Source of the DNA: Akkermansia sp.
Lineage (GTDB): Bacteria; Verrucomicrobiota; Verrucomicrobiia; Verrucomicrobiales; Akkermansiaceae
Assembly (NCBI GenBank): GCA_017555465.1
Contig: JAFZGH010000259.1
Location: 1-25,723, forward strand
Reading direction: 5' to 3'
Length of the DNA stretch: 25,723 bases
Positions 6,835-14,648 of this stretch are shown in pieces. The notes under the pieces are model-generated. The model was given only the letters and a program-made list of their open reading frames with translations. It was not told the DNA's origin and made no database searches. Each line of letters begins with the position of its first letter. Within the stretch, counting starts at the first letter, position 1. The position numbers were made by a program, and so were the translations under genes.

Positions 6835-8450
6835 CAGGCTTCCGGCTTGGGTTCCGCCTTGCGCATCTCAATGACAGCTGCTGTGGCATCGTCGGCCTTG
6901 GGCTTGGGGTAGGAGATGCGGTTGTGGTGCATGGTGCGGATGGTGGCAAAGAACGATTCTTTGAGGCGCTCAATCTCACCCAGAGTCAAGCCGCAGTCCT
7001 GCAGGTGACCATCCAGAATGCGTCCCTTGAAGATGCCATTAATCATGGTGCGGATATCTTCCTCGGTGGGGTGCTGCAGGGAGCGCGTGGCGCTTTCCAC
7101 CGCGTCGGCCATGCTCACGATGCCACTTTCGCGCGTCTGGGGAATCGGGCCTTTGTATGTATAGATGGATTTATCCACCTCCTCCGGGCATGTATCAATG
7201 AGCCCCTCCTCGAACTTGGCCTTTTCCTCCTCGTACTGGTCCAGGGCCTTGCGATAGAAGAAGTAGGCAGTGGAGACACCATGGTGCTCGCGGATAACAT
7301 TGATAATGCGGATATTGAGTCCGTGCGCTTGGGCCAGTTCCACGCCCTCGGTCACATGGCCGGTGATGATGCGGGCGCTGGCTTCAGGGGTCAGTTCTGC
7401 ATGCGGCGTATTGCTCTGGTCTGCGATATTTTCGGCAAAATACTGTGGGTTGCTTATCTTGCCGATGTCGTGATACAGGCCGCATACACCGGCACGGGTC
7501 ACATCAGCACCGATGGCCTCTGCCCCGGCCTCGGAAAGGCGCTGCACCACCAGGCTGTGATGAAATGTACCGGGAGCCGCAATCTGCAGTTTCTTGAGCA
7601 AGGGGTGATTCATGTCGGCCCATTCCAGCCAGGTGATGGGGGTGGAGATGTTGAACAAACGCTCCAGCGCCGGCATCATGCCGCCGATGAGTGCGGCCAG
7701 CACAAAGTTCACGCCCACCGTCACCGCAAGTTCCATGGCAAAGCCACCCACATTAAAACCATCCGTGAACCCACGCAGCGGAATGGCATCCCCCATGCCG
7801 GCGGCATCCAGCCCCAGCAGCAGGTACACGGAAGTGAAGGCAATGGCACTGGCCACGAAACCAGCGCGCAGAATCTGCTCGCGCTTATGCACTCGGCCGG
7901 ACACCAGAGCACAGACTGTGCCCGTGACGAAGCTCACGGCGCTGTAATTGAGAATCACAGCAGCATTCGTTCCCTCCGGGAACATCGCAACGCCGAAAAT
8001 CGTGCAGCAAAGCGCCGTGAACGCGCCAAGACGACGGCCAATCATCACAGCCAGCACCGTGGGAGCCAGAGCGTATGGCAGCCAGAGCAGTACCTGCCCC
8101 TCCATATTGAAGCCGGGAATCACGGCTTTGAGAGCGCACACTCCGGTCATGATAAGCAGCTGGGCGACAATCATCGTGACCAGCAGGAAGGTGCGCCGCA
8201 CCGTCAACTGCTGCGGCAGGCGCGATAAGTATGCCAGCAACAACAGCCCCATGGAAGTGAGCACCAGCCAGATAACACGAAAAGCAGCATTCCACGCATG
8301 AGAGGCAGACGACGCCGCAATAAAGCAAAGGGCCACCAGCCCCAGCAAAGCCACACCCAGCATTACCTGCGCCCCGCCTTTGAAGCGCACACCTGGCTCA
8401 TCACCCGAGCGAGTCAGTTTTTTCAACAGTTGAGTCATAAAGAAAGGCAT
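6834..8450 (-). CDS. 7TM-HD phosphohydrolase (PgpH/YqfF-like)
   Basis: Membrane protein of about 538 aa with six to seven helices in residues 30-265 and a cytoplasmic HD domain at about 290-470. The HD signature is complete: APGTFHHS (293-299), YHDIGK (326-331), GHV (364-366) and REHHG (387-391), matching the metal-binding His/Asp set of PgpH. Characterised PgpH proteins hydrolyse the second messenger c-di-AMP to pApA, and this is the likely but untested role. Family members of about 700 aa carry a large extracellular domain between the first and second helices. Here that domain is absent, so sensing must differ. A longer frame to 8531 crosses the predicted promoter and was excluded. The start is either 8450 (first ATG after the promoter) or 8438. 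The gene is translationally coupled to the downstream transporter. Confidence 0.85.
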   Translation of the reverse strand: MPFFMTQLLKKLTRSGDEPGVRFKGGAQVMLGVALLGLVALCFIAASSASHAWNAAFRVIWLVLTSMGLLLLAYLSRLPQQLTVRRTFLLVTMIVAQLLIMTGVCALKAVIPGFNMEGQVLLWLPYALAPTVLAVMIGRRLGAFTALCCTIFGVAMFPEGTNAAVILNYSAVSFVTGTVCALVSGRVHKREQILRAGFVASAIAFTSVYLLLGLDAAGMGDAIPLRGFTDGFNVGGFAMELAVTVGVNFVLAALIGGMMPALERLFNISTPITWLEWADMNHPLLKKLQIAAPGTFHHSLVVQRLSEAGAEAIGADVTRAGVCGLYHDIGKISNPQYFAENIADQSNTPHAELTPEASARIITGHVTEGVELAQAHGLNIRIINVIREHHGVSTAYFFYRKALDQYEEEKAKFEEGLIDTCPEEVDKSIYTYKGPIPQTRESGIVSMADAVESATRSLQHPTEEDIRTMINGIFKGRILDGHLQDCGLTLGEIERLKESFFATIRTMHHNRISYPKPKADDATAAVIEMRKAEPKPEA

Positions 8451-8471
8451 CTTTCTATCGCAGTGCGGTTG

Positions 8472-8500
8472 ATTATACCAAAGCCCACGCCTACTGGCAA
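8472..8500 (-). promoter_or_regulatory. Predicted promoter of the 7TM-HD gene
   Basis: Minus-strand TTGCCA (8495-8500) is followed after 17 nt by a consensus TATAAT (8472-8477). The inferred transcription start is near 8465, giving a short leader of about 14 nt to the ATG at 8450 or 26 nt to the ATG at 8438. Confidence 0.7.
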
Positions 8501-8552
8501 GGTAAAACTCCCGCCATCCCCCCTTAATCATTCATGCTTAATATTTATTTGC

Positions 8553-9914
8553 TCATGGAATAAATTTCCATCCTCCCAGTTTCACCATTTCATCAAAAGC
8601 CGCCTGTGAGCCCTGCTCTCCTCGTTCCTCGGCTATGCGCAGATACAACCGGGCGCGGGACGGCTCGGATGCCCGCGAAGCATTCCCCAGCTGCGCCAGC
8701 ACAGCCATCAATGTGTATGCCTTCGGTACTCCCGCTGATGCCGCAGCCGAAAGACAACGGAGAGCCTCTGGCATATCAGCCTGCACACCAGTTCCGTTGA
8801 AATACAAATCAGCCAATGCGATATTGGCAAAGGCGACACCAGCATCCACCAGCTGTTTCAGCACGCGCACGCCTCGTTCGGCGTCGGGCGTGCAACCACG
8901 CCCGGAAGCCAGGCAGTACGCGTATGCCACGCCGCCTCGCGGGTCTCCTGCATCAGCAGCCTGGCGATACAGCTCAAATATGCGTTCAGCAGAATACACA
9001 TCCGGCTGCTTCTGATATTCACCCGCGAGAGGAAGCAACGCGGCTGTGCACCCCAGCAGTGCCGCACGCTGGAACAGGCGGATGGCCGTTGCCGTATCCT
9101 GTGTAATGAGTGGTCTGAGTCCATCGGGCAGTTCTGCGCCCGGCAAAGTAAAGGCCGCCAGCTGCGCCAGGGACTCTGGGTGATTACGCACTGCAGCTTG
9201 TTTCAGGAAATCATACCCCAGCGCAACCTTACCTTCCTGCAGGTAATACAGCGCCAGCGTACCAGCTGCACCAGGGCTGCCATGAGAAGCCGCCTGCATC
9301 AGCCATTCCTGACTTTTTGTCTCATCCTCTCTTGCCGTAAAGACAGAAAGGAATTCCTCCACAAAATAATTACGGCGTTTCAGTTCTGCTTGCACGGCAG
9401 CAGAAGAGGCGCCTTCTTTCTCCAGACGCCCGGAAAGGAACAGATAGGCAGCACGAGCCCGCGCGCTGTTCGCCTTGCAGGCTTGCATCAGATACGCCAT
9501 ACCTTGCTTCTCATCTGCAGGAGCGCCCACTCCGCTACCACAGAGATGTGCCATCTCCACCACTGCCGGAATGTACCCGGTGGAGGCAGCCTGTTCCATC
9601 GCTGCTCGCAGCTTCACCGCCTCGGTCGCTGTCTCCGGATTCACGCGGTGCGCCTGAAGCTGCAACAGAGCCTGGCGAGCCAGCCAGGTAAGCGCCACAG
9701 GATGCCCCGCATCCGCCGCGCTCCGCATCATGCGCACGAATGCCTGTTCATCTCCCCCGGTAGCCTCCAGCACAGCCGTCACCACCATGCCCAGTTCCTC
9801 GGACTGCGTTGTTCTCAACTCATCAAGAGCCTGCTGAAAAATGGCCTGGGCATCCACAGTCTGCGCCATCACCGGGGAAAGTACCAAGGGAAGTACATAG
9901 AGGATTTGCTTCAT
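8553..9914 (-). CDS. Exported Sel1-like repeat protein
   Basis: A 453-aa protein with a signal peptide (residues 1-17, ending PVMAQ) and many tandem alpha-helical Sel1-like/TPR repeats from about residue 50 to the C-terminus. Examples are AHLCGSGVGAPADEKQGMAY, AYCLASGRGCTPDAERGVRV and LADLYFNGTGVQADMPEALR, each with the alternating Ala, Gly and small-residue pattern of SLR units. Such repeats act as protein-binding scaffolds in the periplasm or envelope. No enzymatic domain is visible, and the partner cannot be inferred. The start is supported by a promoter whose -10 box ends six bases before the ATG. The gene stands alone, with the 7TM-HD promoter downstream, and is divergent from the CDF transporter gene. 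Confidence 0.85.
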   Translation of the reverse strand: MKQILYVLPLVLSPVMAQTVDAQAIFQQALDELRTTQSEELGMVVTAVLEATGGDEQAFVRMMRSAADAGHPVALTWLARQALLQLQAHRVNPETATEAVKLRAAMEQAASTGYIPAVVEMAHLCGSGVGAPADEKQGMAYLMQACKANSARARAAYLFLSGRLEKEGASSAAVQAELKRRNYFVEEFLSVFTAREDETKSQEWLMQAASHGSPGAAGTLALYYLQEGKVALGYDFLKQAAVRNHPESLAQLAAFTLPGAELPDGLRPLITQDTATAIRLFQRAALLGCTAALLPLAGEYQKQPDVYSAERIFELYRQAADAGDPRGGVAYAYCLASGRGCTPDAERGVRVLKQLVDAGVAFANIALADLYFNGTGVQADMPEALRCLSAAASAGVPKAYTLMAVLAQLGNASRASEPSRARLYLRIAEERGEQGSQAAFDEMVKLGGWKFIP

Positions 9915-9920
9915 CTCTCT

Positions 9921-9949
9921 ATACTATCCCTAACAACAATGGCTTGCAA
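9921..9949 (-). promoter_or_regulatory. Predicted promoter of the Sel1-repeat gene (leaderless layout)
   Basis: Minus-strand TTGCAA (9944-9949), a 17-nt spacer, and TAGTAT (9921-9926) are followed by AGAGAG and then the ATG. The six-base gap places the transcription start at the start codon. The AGAGAG could alternatively be read as a ribosome site, but it lies too close to the ATG. Confidence 0.65.
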
Positions 9950-10002
9950 GCTGTTTCTGCTGCATGTGACATCATCTAATTAAGAATCATTCTTTTCTTT
10001 GC

Positions 10003-10031
10003 TTGACTAACAGGCGTAAAATCTGTAGAGT
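10003..10031 (+). promoter_or_regulatory. Predicted promoter of the CDF transporter gene (leaderless layout)
   Basis: TTGACT (10003-10008), a 17-nt spacer, and TAGAGT (10026-10031) are followed by seven bases and the ATG at 10039. The layout matches the thioesterase promoter at 14613, which uses the same TAGAGT box and the same seven-base gap. Confidence 0.7.
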
Positions 10032-10038
10032 GTTCCGC

Positions 10039-11439
10039 ATGGATACTGACAGCAAAAAGAGCATCGCCGCGTGGTCCTCTGTAATATGGAGCGGAGTACT
10101 TGCCGCGACGAAACTCATTGTTGGACTCATGACAGGCTCGCTGGGTATCCTGTCGGAGGCGCTGCACAGCTGCCTCGACCTCGTGGCCGCTGGCGGCACG
10201 GTCTATGCAGTCAAAGTTGCCGCACAACCGGCCGACAAAGATCATCCTTATGGCCACGGCAAAATCGAAAACCTCATGGCGCTGGGCGAAACCCTGCTGC
10301 TGCTCTGCACGGCGGGCTGGGTCATCATGGAAGCCGTGGAGCGCCTCATGAGCGATGACCCGGAAGCGCTCACGGTCACGTTCTCGTACTGGGCATTTGG
10401 TATCATCATTCTTTCCATCGTGGTGGATGTAAACCGAGCGCGCATGCTCAAGCGTGTGGCAAAAGAAACCCGCAGCGCCGCGCTGGAGGCAGATGCAGCC
10501 CACTTCACCACCGATATCTGGAGCAGCGCCGCCGTTCTGCTCGGTATCACCGGCGCCGCCGTGGCGGACATGGCAGTCTCCGGCAGCTGGCTGCACTGGC
10601 TCCTCATCCGCGCCGACGTCTTTGCCTCTCTGGTAGTCGCCGGGCTCATCCTGCACGTCTGCAAGGAACTTGGCCAGGAATCCATCGGCAACCTCATGGA
10701 TAAACAAAGCAGCGAAGCCAGTGAGAAGGTACGCGCCCTCATGGCAGAGCGTATGCCCACATACCCGGTATCCCGCCTCCGGGTGCGTGAATCAGGCTCC
10801 CGTTACTATGTCGATATGGCCGTGCAGGTTCCCCACAGCCTGCACGTAGACACAGCCCACGAAATTGCCGACGCCATCGAGACGCTGGTGGCCTCTGCCC
10901 TGGATGGCGCCGAAACCATGGTGCACATGCACCCTGCCGAAAATCTGCCGGAAACCCCGGAGTTCACCATCCGGCGGCTGGCTCTCACCCACCGCTTCGG
11001 TGTGCACGGGCTGGTGCTCCAGCACACTGATGCAGGGCAATTCATCATTGCTGTTGACCTGGAGCTGCCCTCCCATGCCACGTTGGAATCCTGGCAGGTG
11101 GCCATCGAAGCCTTCCGCAGCGAAGTGAAGCGCAGTCTCAAAGCCGATGTGGTAGCGCTGCATGTCGAACCCGACCTGCGCCATCTGCCCGTTTCCAGTC
11201 TCGACCTGCCGGCAGACTGGGAAGACCAGGTGCGCGCCGCCATGATTAACCGCGGAGCCCCCCTGCCCACCAGCATCACCTGCCACAGCTGCGGCCAGGA
11301 ACGCCTCTGCATCATCACCATCCCGCAGGAAAACAAGCTCACCGTCGAGGAAAGCCATACCCGGCTTACGAAACTCAACAAGAAACTGGCAGAGCGCCTC
11401 CCCGCCGTGGCCCGCATCATGGTGACCTATGCGGAATAA
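10039..11439 (+). CDS. Cation diffusion facilitator (CDF) metal transporter with extended cytoplasmic tail
   Basis: Inner-membrane metal/proton antiporter of the CDF family (466 aa). Six helices lie in residues about 8-220. Metal-site residues are His43 and Asp47 in helix 2 (ALHSCLD), and Asp152, His155 and Asp159 in helix 5 (DAAHFTTD). DHPYGHGKIE (68-77) is a family signature. A first ferredoxin-like cytoplasmic domain occupies about 225-300, as is usual. The protein then continues for about 160 more residues that look like two further alpha/beta domains of similar size. The last contains CHSC (415-418) and Cys424. Typical CDF proteins end near 300-330 residues. The annotated start removes 12 codons that lie within the promoter. 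Transported metal (Zn, Fe, Mn or Co) is not determinable. Confidence 0.93.
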   Translation: MDTDSKKSIAAWSSVIWSGVLAATKLIVGLMTGSLGILSEALHSCLDLVAAGGTVYAVKVAAQPADKDHPYGHGKIENLMALGETLLLLCTAGWVIMEAVERLMSDDPEALTVTFSYWAFGIIILSIVVDVNRARMLKRVAKETRSAALEADAAHFTTDIWSSAAVLLGITGAAVADMAVSGSWLHWLLIRADVFASLVVAGLILHVCKELGQESIGNLMDKQSSEASEKVRALMAERMPTYPVSRLRVRESGSRYYVDMAVQVPHSLHVDTAHEIADAIETLVASALDGAETMVHMHPAENLPETPEFTIRRLALTHRFGVHGLVLQHTDAGQFIIAVDLELPSHATLESWQVAIEAFRSEVKRSLKADVVALHVEPDLRHLPVSSLDLPADWEDQVRAAMINRGAPLPTSITCHSCGQERLCIITIPQENKLTVEESHTRLTKLNKKLAERLPAVARIMVTYAE

Positions 11440-11599
11440 GCTTGTTACCGATTCGCACTTCGCCATGCTCGATTGTTTAGGTTGAGCTGGTCTGGGTAAG
11501 GCGTGGAGAGCAGCGCAGAAGCAGATGCATGTCTCCTCCAGGATGGCAGAAATGCTTTTCAGACATAAACGGAGTGGCTATTTTCCCTTAATTTCCTGA
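11440..11599. other. Intergenic gap with no recognised feature
   Basis: Between the CDF stop and the next promoter I see no convincing ORF, RNA hairpin with T-tract, or repeat. No terminator for the CDF gene was identified. Confidence 0.5.
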
Positions 11600-11627
11600 T
11601 TGACTGAAAGTCATGGTATGGTATAAT
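11600..11627 (+). promoter_or_regulatory. Strong predicted promoter of the PUR-alpha-like gene
   Basis: TTGACT (11600-11605), a 16-nt spacer, and a perfect TATAAT (11622-11627) form the best consensus promoter in the window. The leader of about 37 nt contains a small hairpin (GGGGTTA at 11639-11645 pairing with TAACC and nearby C residues) just upstream of the GTG start. Confidence 0.75.
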
Positions 11628-11670
11628 GCATGTTCATAGGGGTTAGAATAACCACCCCGGGACTGAAACA

Positions 11671-11877
11671 GTGGACGACGATATCATTTGCACAGAGAAA
11701 ATCATTGCTGACCGCAAGACCTTCTTTATTGACCTGAAGAGCAATGCCCGCGGACGCGTGGTGCGCATCACGGAAAAAGTGAGCTCCAACCGCGACCGCA
11801 TCATGGTGCCGGCTGAAATTCTGGATGACTTCATTGCAGCACTGGAGGACATCCGCCGCGCCAACAACGAGAACTAA
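11671..11877 (+). CDS. PUR-alpha-like (DUF3276-type) small nucleic-acid-binding protein
   Basis: A 68-aa protein, MDDDIICTEKI, with a KTFFIDLKSNARG strand-turn-strand and a VRITEK strand followed by a C-terminal helix (ILDDFIAALEDIRRA). This matches the bacterial PUR-repeat family exemplified by Borrelia BpuR, whose pattern is RTYFFDVK, then a TITE strand, then an F-containing helix. Family members bind single-stranded DNA and RNA and may act as post-transcriptional or DNA-binding regulators. The start is GTG at 11671; the same frame has a stop at 11644 and no upstream ATG. It is probably monocistronic and highly expressed, given the consensus promoter. Homology is inferred from a short pattern, and its targets are unknown. 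Confidence 0.75.
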   Translation: MDDDIICTEKIIADRKTFFIDLKSNARGRVVRITEKVSSNRDRIMVPAEILDDFIAALEDIRRANNEN

Positions 11878-11936
11878 GACAGTTCTCCCCGACCGGGTTA
11901 TCAAATACACAGTTTGTTAGTAGGATTGACGGACAT

Positions 11937-11965
11937 TTGTCTGGACAAGTCACTTGTTTTATGCT
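11937..11965 (+). promoter_or_regulatory. Candidate promoter of the GT4-GH57 glycogen unit
   Basis: TTGTCT (11937-11942), a 17-nt spacer, and TATGCT (11960-11965) give a leader of about 56 nt to the ATG at 12028. The boxes match the consensus only moderately, and read-through from the upstream small gene is an alternative. Confidence 0.4.
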
Positions 11966-12027
11966 TAAATCCCAGCGAGACTGCGGCTAAGCTGTCTGTA
12001 ATTTTCAACAACAAGAAACTATTGACT

Positions 12028-13326
12028 ATGAAGAGAATAAAAGTGTTAAAACTCGGATGGGAGTTCCCGCCGCTCATCAATGGCGGTCTGGGGGTTGCCT
12101 GCATGGGCATATCGCGTGCGCTCGCGCAGAAGGTTGACCTGCATGTAATAGTGCCAAAGGCAGCACCGGAGGCCAGATACGATGGTTTCTCGCTGATGGG
12201 GGTGAATACCCTGAAGCACGAGCAGATGGAGACCCTGGAGGAAGGCTACACCTACGAAAGCTTCACTGTGGTGGGCAAGGCTCCCATCAACCTTGACCCC
12301 TACGCCTGCGAGGAAGGCACGCCGGGCAACATCACCTTCACCAAGGAGGGCAAGCTGCTCTTCTCCCGTGTCCACGAGGCAGACCTGGCCCTCTTTACGG
12401 GCAAGGAAGACCTGTACGCTGGCGACCTCGCGCGCAAGGTCATCGAATTCTCTAAGATTTGCGCCGTCATGGCCCGCAAATATGATTTTGACGTGGTGCA
12501 CGCGCACGACTGGATGACCTACCTGGCTGGCGTGGAGGTGAAGAAAGCCACTGGAAAGCCCCTGGTGGTGCATCTGCACGCCTCGCAGTTCGACCGTGCC
12601 GGTGCAGATGCCCGCGGCTGGATTTACGACATCGAGAAATACGGCATGGAACAGGCAGATGCGGTAATTCCGGTTTCCAAGTACACCGGCACCGTGGCAG
12701 CCGGGCACTACGGCATTGACCCCGCCAAGATTTTCCCGGTGCACAACGGTGCCGACCCGGTGCATGTGTTCCACAGCAAGAAGAAGTTCCCGGAGAAGCT
12801 GGTGCTGTTCCTGGGGCGTCTCACCGCCCAGAAGGGACCGGAGTTCTTCCTGCAGATTGCGGCCAAGGTGCTGGAGCAGACCGACAATGTGCGCTTTGTG
12901 ATGGCCGGCACGGGTGAAAAACTGCGCCAGCTCATTGAGACGGGAGCCTTCCACGGCGTGGGCGACAAGTTCCACTTCACCGGCTTCCTGAACAAGCAGA
13001 AGGTGAACGAATTGCTATCCATGACGGATGTGTACTGCATGCCTTCCGTCTCCGAGCCCTTCGGTCTGTCTGCCCTGGAGGCAGCGCAGTTCAATATCCC
13101 GGCCGTTATCTCAAAGCAGAGCGGCGTGGCAGAAGTGATGAAAGGCGCGCTGAAGGCTGATTTCTGGGATGTGAACATGATGGCTAAGCACATTGTCGAC
13201 CTCGTGACCGATGATGAGCTGTACAAGCGCGTAGCCGAGCAGAGCGCCCAGGACATCAAGAGTTCCAACTGGGAAACCGCCGCGGATAAGATGATCAAGG
13301 TATATCACCACGTGCTGGGCTGGTAA
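12028..13326 (+). CDS. GT4-family glycosyltransferase, glycogen-synthase-like
   Basis: Cytoplasmic retaining glycosyltransferase with GT-B fold (432 aa), probably elongating alpha-1,4-glucan. The N-terminal domain opens with KLGWEFPPLINGGLG (8-22), the donor/acceptor glycine loop also seen in glycogen and starch synthases. HAHDW (158-162) ends the first Rossmann domain. The C-terminal domain has GRLTAQKG with Arg264 and Lys269, which contact the nucleotide sugar, and the EX7E motif SEPFGLSALE (Glu343 and Glu351). The open frame begins at 11914, but the first 38 codons overlap the promoter and leader and are not protein-like, so I chose ATG 12028. It lies 28 bp before the GH57 gene. The GT4-GH57 pair is known in Bacteroidetes glycogen loci. 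Donor sugar (ADP- or UDP-glucose) is not determinable. Confidence 0.88.
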   Translation: MKRIKVLKLGWEFPPLINGGLGVACMGISRALAQKVDLHVIVPKAAPEARYDGFSLMGVNTLKHEQMETLEEGYTYESFTVVGKAPINLDPYACEEGTPGNITFTKEGKLLFSRVHEADLALFTGKEDLYAGDLARKVIEFSKICAVMARKYDFDVVHAHDWMTYLAGVEVKKATGKPLVVHLHASQFDRAGADARGWIYDIEKYGMEQADAVIPVSKYTGTVAAGHYGIDPAKIFPVHNGADPVHVFHSKKKFPEKLVLFLGRLTAQKGPEFFLQIAAKVLEQTDNVRFVMAGTGEKLRQLIETGAFHGVGDKFHFTGFLNKQKVNELLSMTDVYCMPSVSEPFGLSALEAAQFNIPAVISKQSGVAEVMKGALKADFWDVNMMAKHIVDLVTDDELYKRVAEQSAQDIKSSNWETAADKMIKVYHHVLGW

Positions 13327-13354
13327 TGAACAATAAACTCCTTTCTTAATCAAG

Positions 13355-14539
13355 ATGAATATCACTCTCACCTTTCATGCGCATCAGCCCAACCGCCTGA
13401 TTCCGTACGATTTCTTCAAGATTGGCGAACACGCGTTCTATGAGGACGACCAGATGAATGGCCGTGTGCTCAGCGAAGTGGCCGAGCGCTGCTACCTGCC
13501 TGCCAACCGCATGATGAAGCAGCTCATTGAGCTTTCCGATGGCAAGTTCAAGTTTGCACTCGCCATTTCCGGTGTGATTCTGGAGCAGGCGAAATACCAT
13601 CGTCCTGACATCATCACCTCGTTCCAGGAACTGGCCGAAACCGGCTGCGTGGAGTTTCTGGCCATGCCCTACTATGCCTCCCTGGCGTCCCTGTATTCCA
13701 CAGGTGAGTTTGCCGAGCAGGTGGAGGAACACTGCGACCTCATCGAAGAACTTTTCGGCCAGCGTCCCACAGTGCTCTGGAACACAGGCATGCTCTATTC
13801 CAACGCCATTGCCGCCCAGGCATACGACATGGGCTTCGAGGGTATCATGGCAGATGGCAGCGGCCGCATGATGAGCAACCGCAACACCAACGACCTGCAG
13901 TGTGCTCCGCTCATCGACAAGACCAAGACCCTGCTGCGCCACCGCCATCTCTCCAATGACCTGGTAAACCGCCGCACCGATCCCACCTGGAGCGAATACC
14001 CGCTCTCGCCCTACACCTTTGCCGACTGGCTGAGCCAGGAACAGGGACAGGTTGTCAACATCTCCATGGACTACGAAACAATCGGCGAACGCCAGCCAGA
14101 CAGCACCGGCGTATTCGAATTCTGGCGCACCATGATTACCGCTGCTCTGTATGCGGGCAATGAGTTCTATACCCCCACGGAAGCGGTGCGCACCTTCCCG
14201 TCATGCGGCACGCTGAACTGCCCGAATCCAGTCAGCTGCTCCACCTACGGCACCACCACGCACTGGAATGGCAACGTGATGCAGCAGGAGGCCATCAAGA
14301 AGATTTACGGCCTGGAAAAAGCAGTGAAAGCCAGTGAAGACTGTGATATGATTCACGTCTGGCGCAAACTGCAGAGTGCAGACCACTTCCACTACATGGA
14401 AAAGAGCAACTGCTTTACCCCCTACCCCTCGCCGTATGATGCCTACATCTACTACATGAACGCCCTGGCCGACCTCCAGGTGCGCGTGAAGCAGCAGGCA
14501 GCACTCATCCACAATGCCCACAAAGCCACGATGGCTTAA
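13355..14539 (+). CDS. GH57 alpha-amylase-like protein lacking the expected catalytic glutamate
   Basis: A 394-aa protein of the short GH57 type found next to glycogen synthases in Bacteroidetes and related phyla. Region 1 is HAHQP (8-12). Region 2 is GCVEFLAMPYY (98-107), followed by Ala108 where a His is usual. Region 4 is SMDYETIGE with Asp239, the expected acid/base. Region 3 normally reads like RNTELIYS, with the Glu acting as nucleophile, but here it is WNTGMLYS with Gly145. The frame is intact and the rest is well conserved, so this is an ordinary gene with altered catalytic residues and not a broken one. It may be an alpha-glucan-binding or regulatory partner of the GT4 enzyme. It has no Shine-Dalgarno sequence and ends at a strong terminator. 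Confidence 0.88.
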   Translation: MNITLTFHAHQPNRLIPYDFFKIGEHAFYEDDQMNGRVLSEVAERCYLPANRMMKQLIELSDGKFKFALAISGVILEQAKYHRPDIITSFQELAETGCVEFLAMPYYASLASLYSTGEFAEQVEEHCDLIEELFGQRPTVLWNTGMLYSNAIAAQAYDMGFEGIMADGSGRMMSNRNTNDLQCAPLIDKTKTLLRHRHLSNDLVNRRTDPTWSEYPLSPYTFADWLSQEQGQVVNISMDYETIGERQPDSTGVFEFWRTMITAALYAGNEFYTPTEAVRTFPSCGTLNCPNPVSCSTYGTTTHWNGNVMQQEAIKKIYGLEKAVKASEDCDMIHVWRKLQSADHFHYMEKSNCFTPYPSPYDAYIYYMNALADLQVRVKQQAALIHNAHKATMA

Positions 14540-14562
14540 AAGGAACAGGGAATTAAGGATTT

Positions 14563-14596
14563 AATAACCGCGCTCCATTGAGTGCGGTTATTTTGT
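14563..14596 (+). terminator. Rho-independent terminator of the GT4-GH57 unit
   Basis: A 13-bp stem (14563-14575 with 14580-14592, one G-T pair) around the tetraloop CATT, followed by TTTTG TTTTC. It lies 23 nt after the GH57 stop and closes the glycogen transcript before the thioesterase promoter. Confidence 0.93.
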
Positions 14597-14612
14597 TTTC
14601 GGGATGTTAACA

Positions 14613-14641
14613 TTGACATGCCCCGGCAATCATGCTAGAGT
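14613..14641 (+). promoter_or_regulatory. Predicted promoter of the thioesterase gene (leaderless layout)
   Basis: TTGACA (14613-14618), a 17-nt spacer, and TAGAGT (14636-14641) are followed by seven bases and the ATG at 14649. The perfect -35 box and optimal spacing make this one of the clearest promoters in the window. Confidence 0.75.
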
Positions 14642-14648
14642 CAGCTCT

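Noticed and set aside
6759..8228. A 489-codon plus-strand open frame opposite the HD-domain and transporter genes
   Set aside because: The minus strand carries the full HD motif set and membrane helices. The plus-strand product is low in structure-forming patterns and His-rich.
11914..12027. Longer N-terminus for the GT4 enzyme starting at 11914
   Set aside because: The added 38 residues do not resemble GT4 proteins, which begin at the KLGWEFPP strand. They overlap the candidate promoter.
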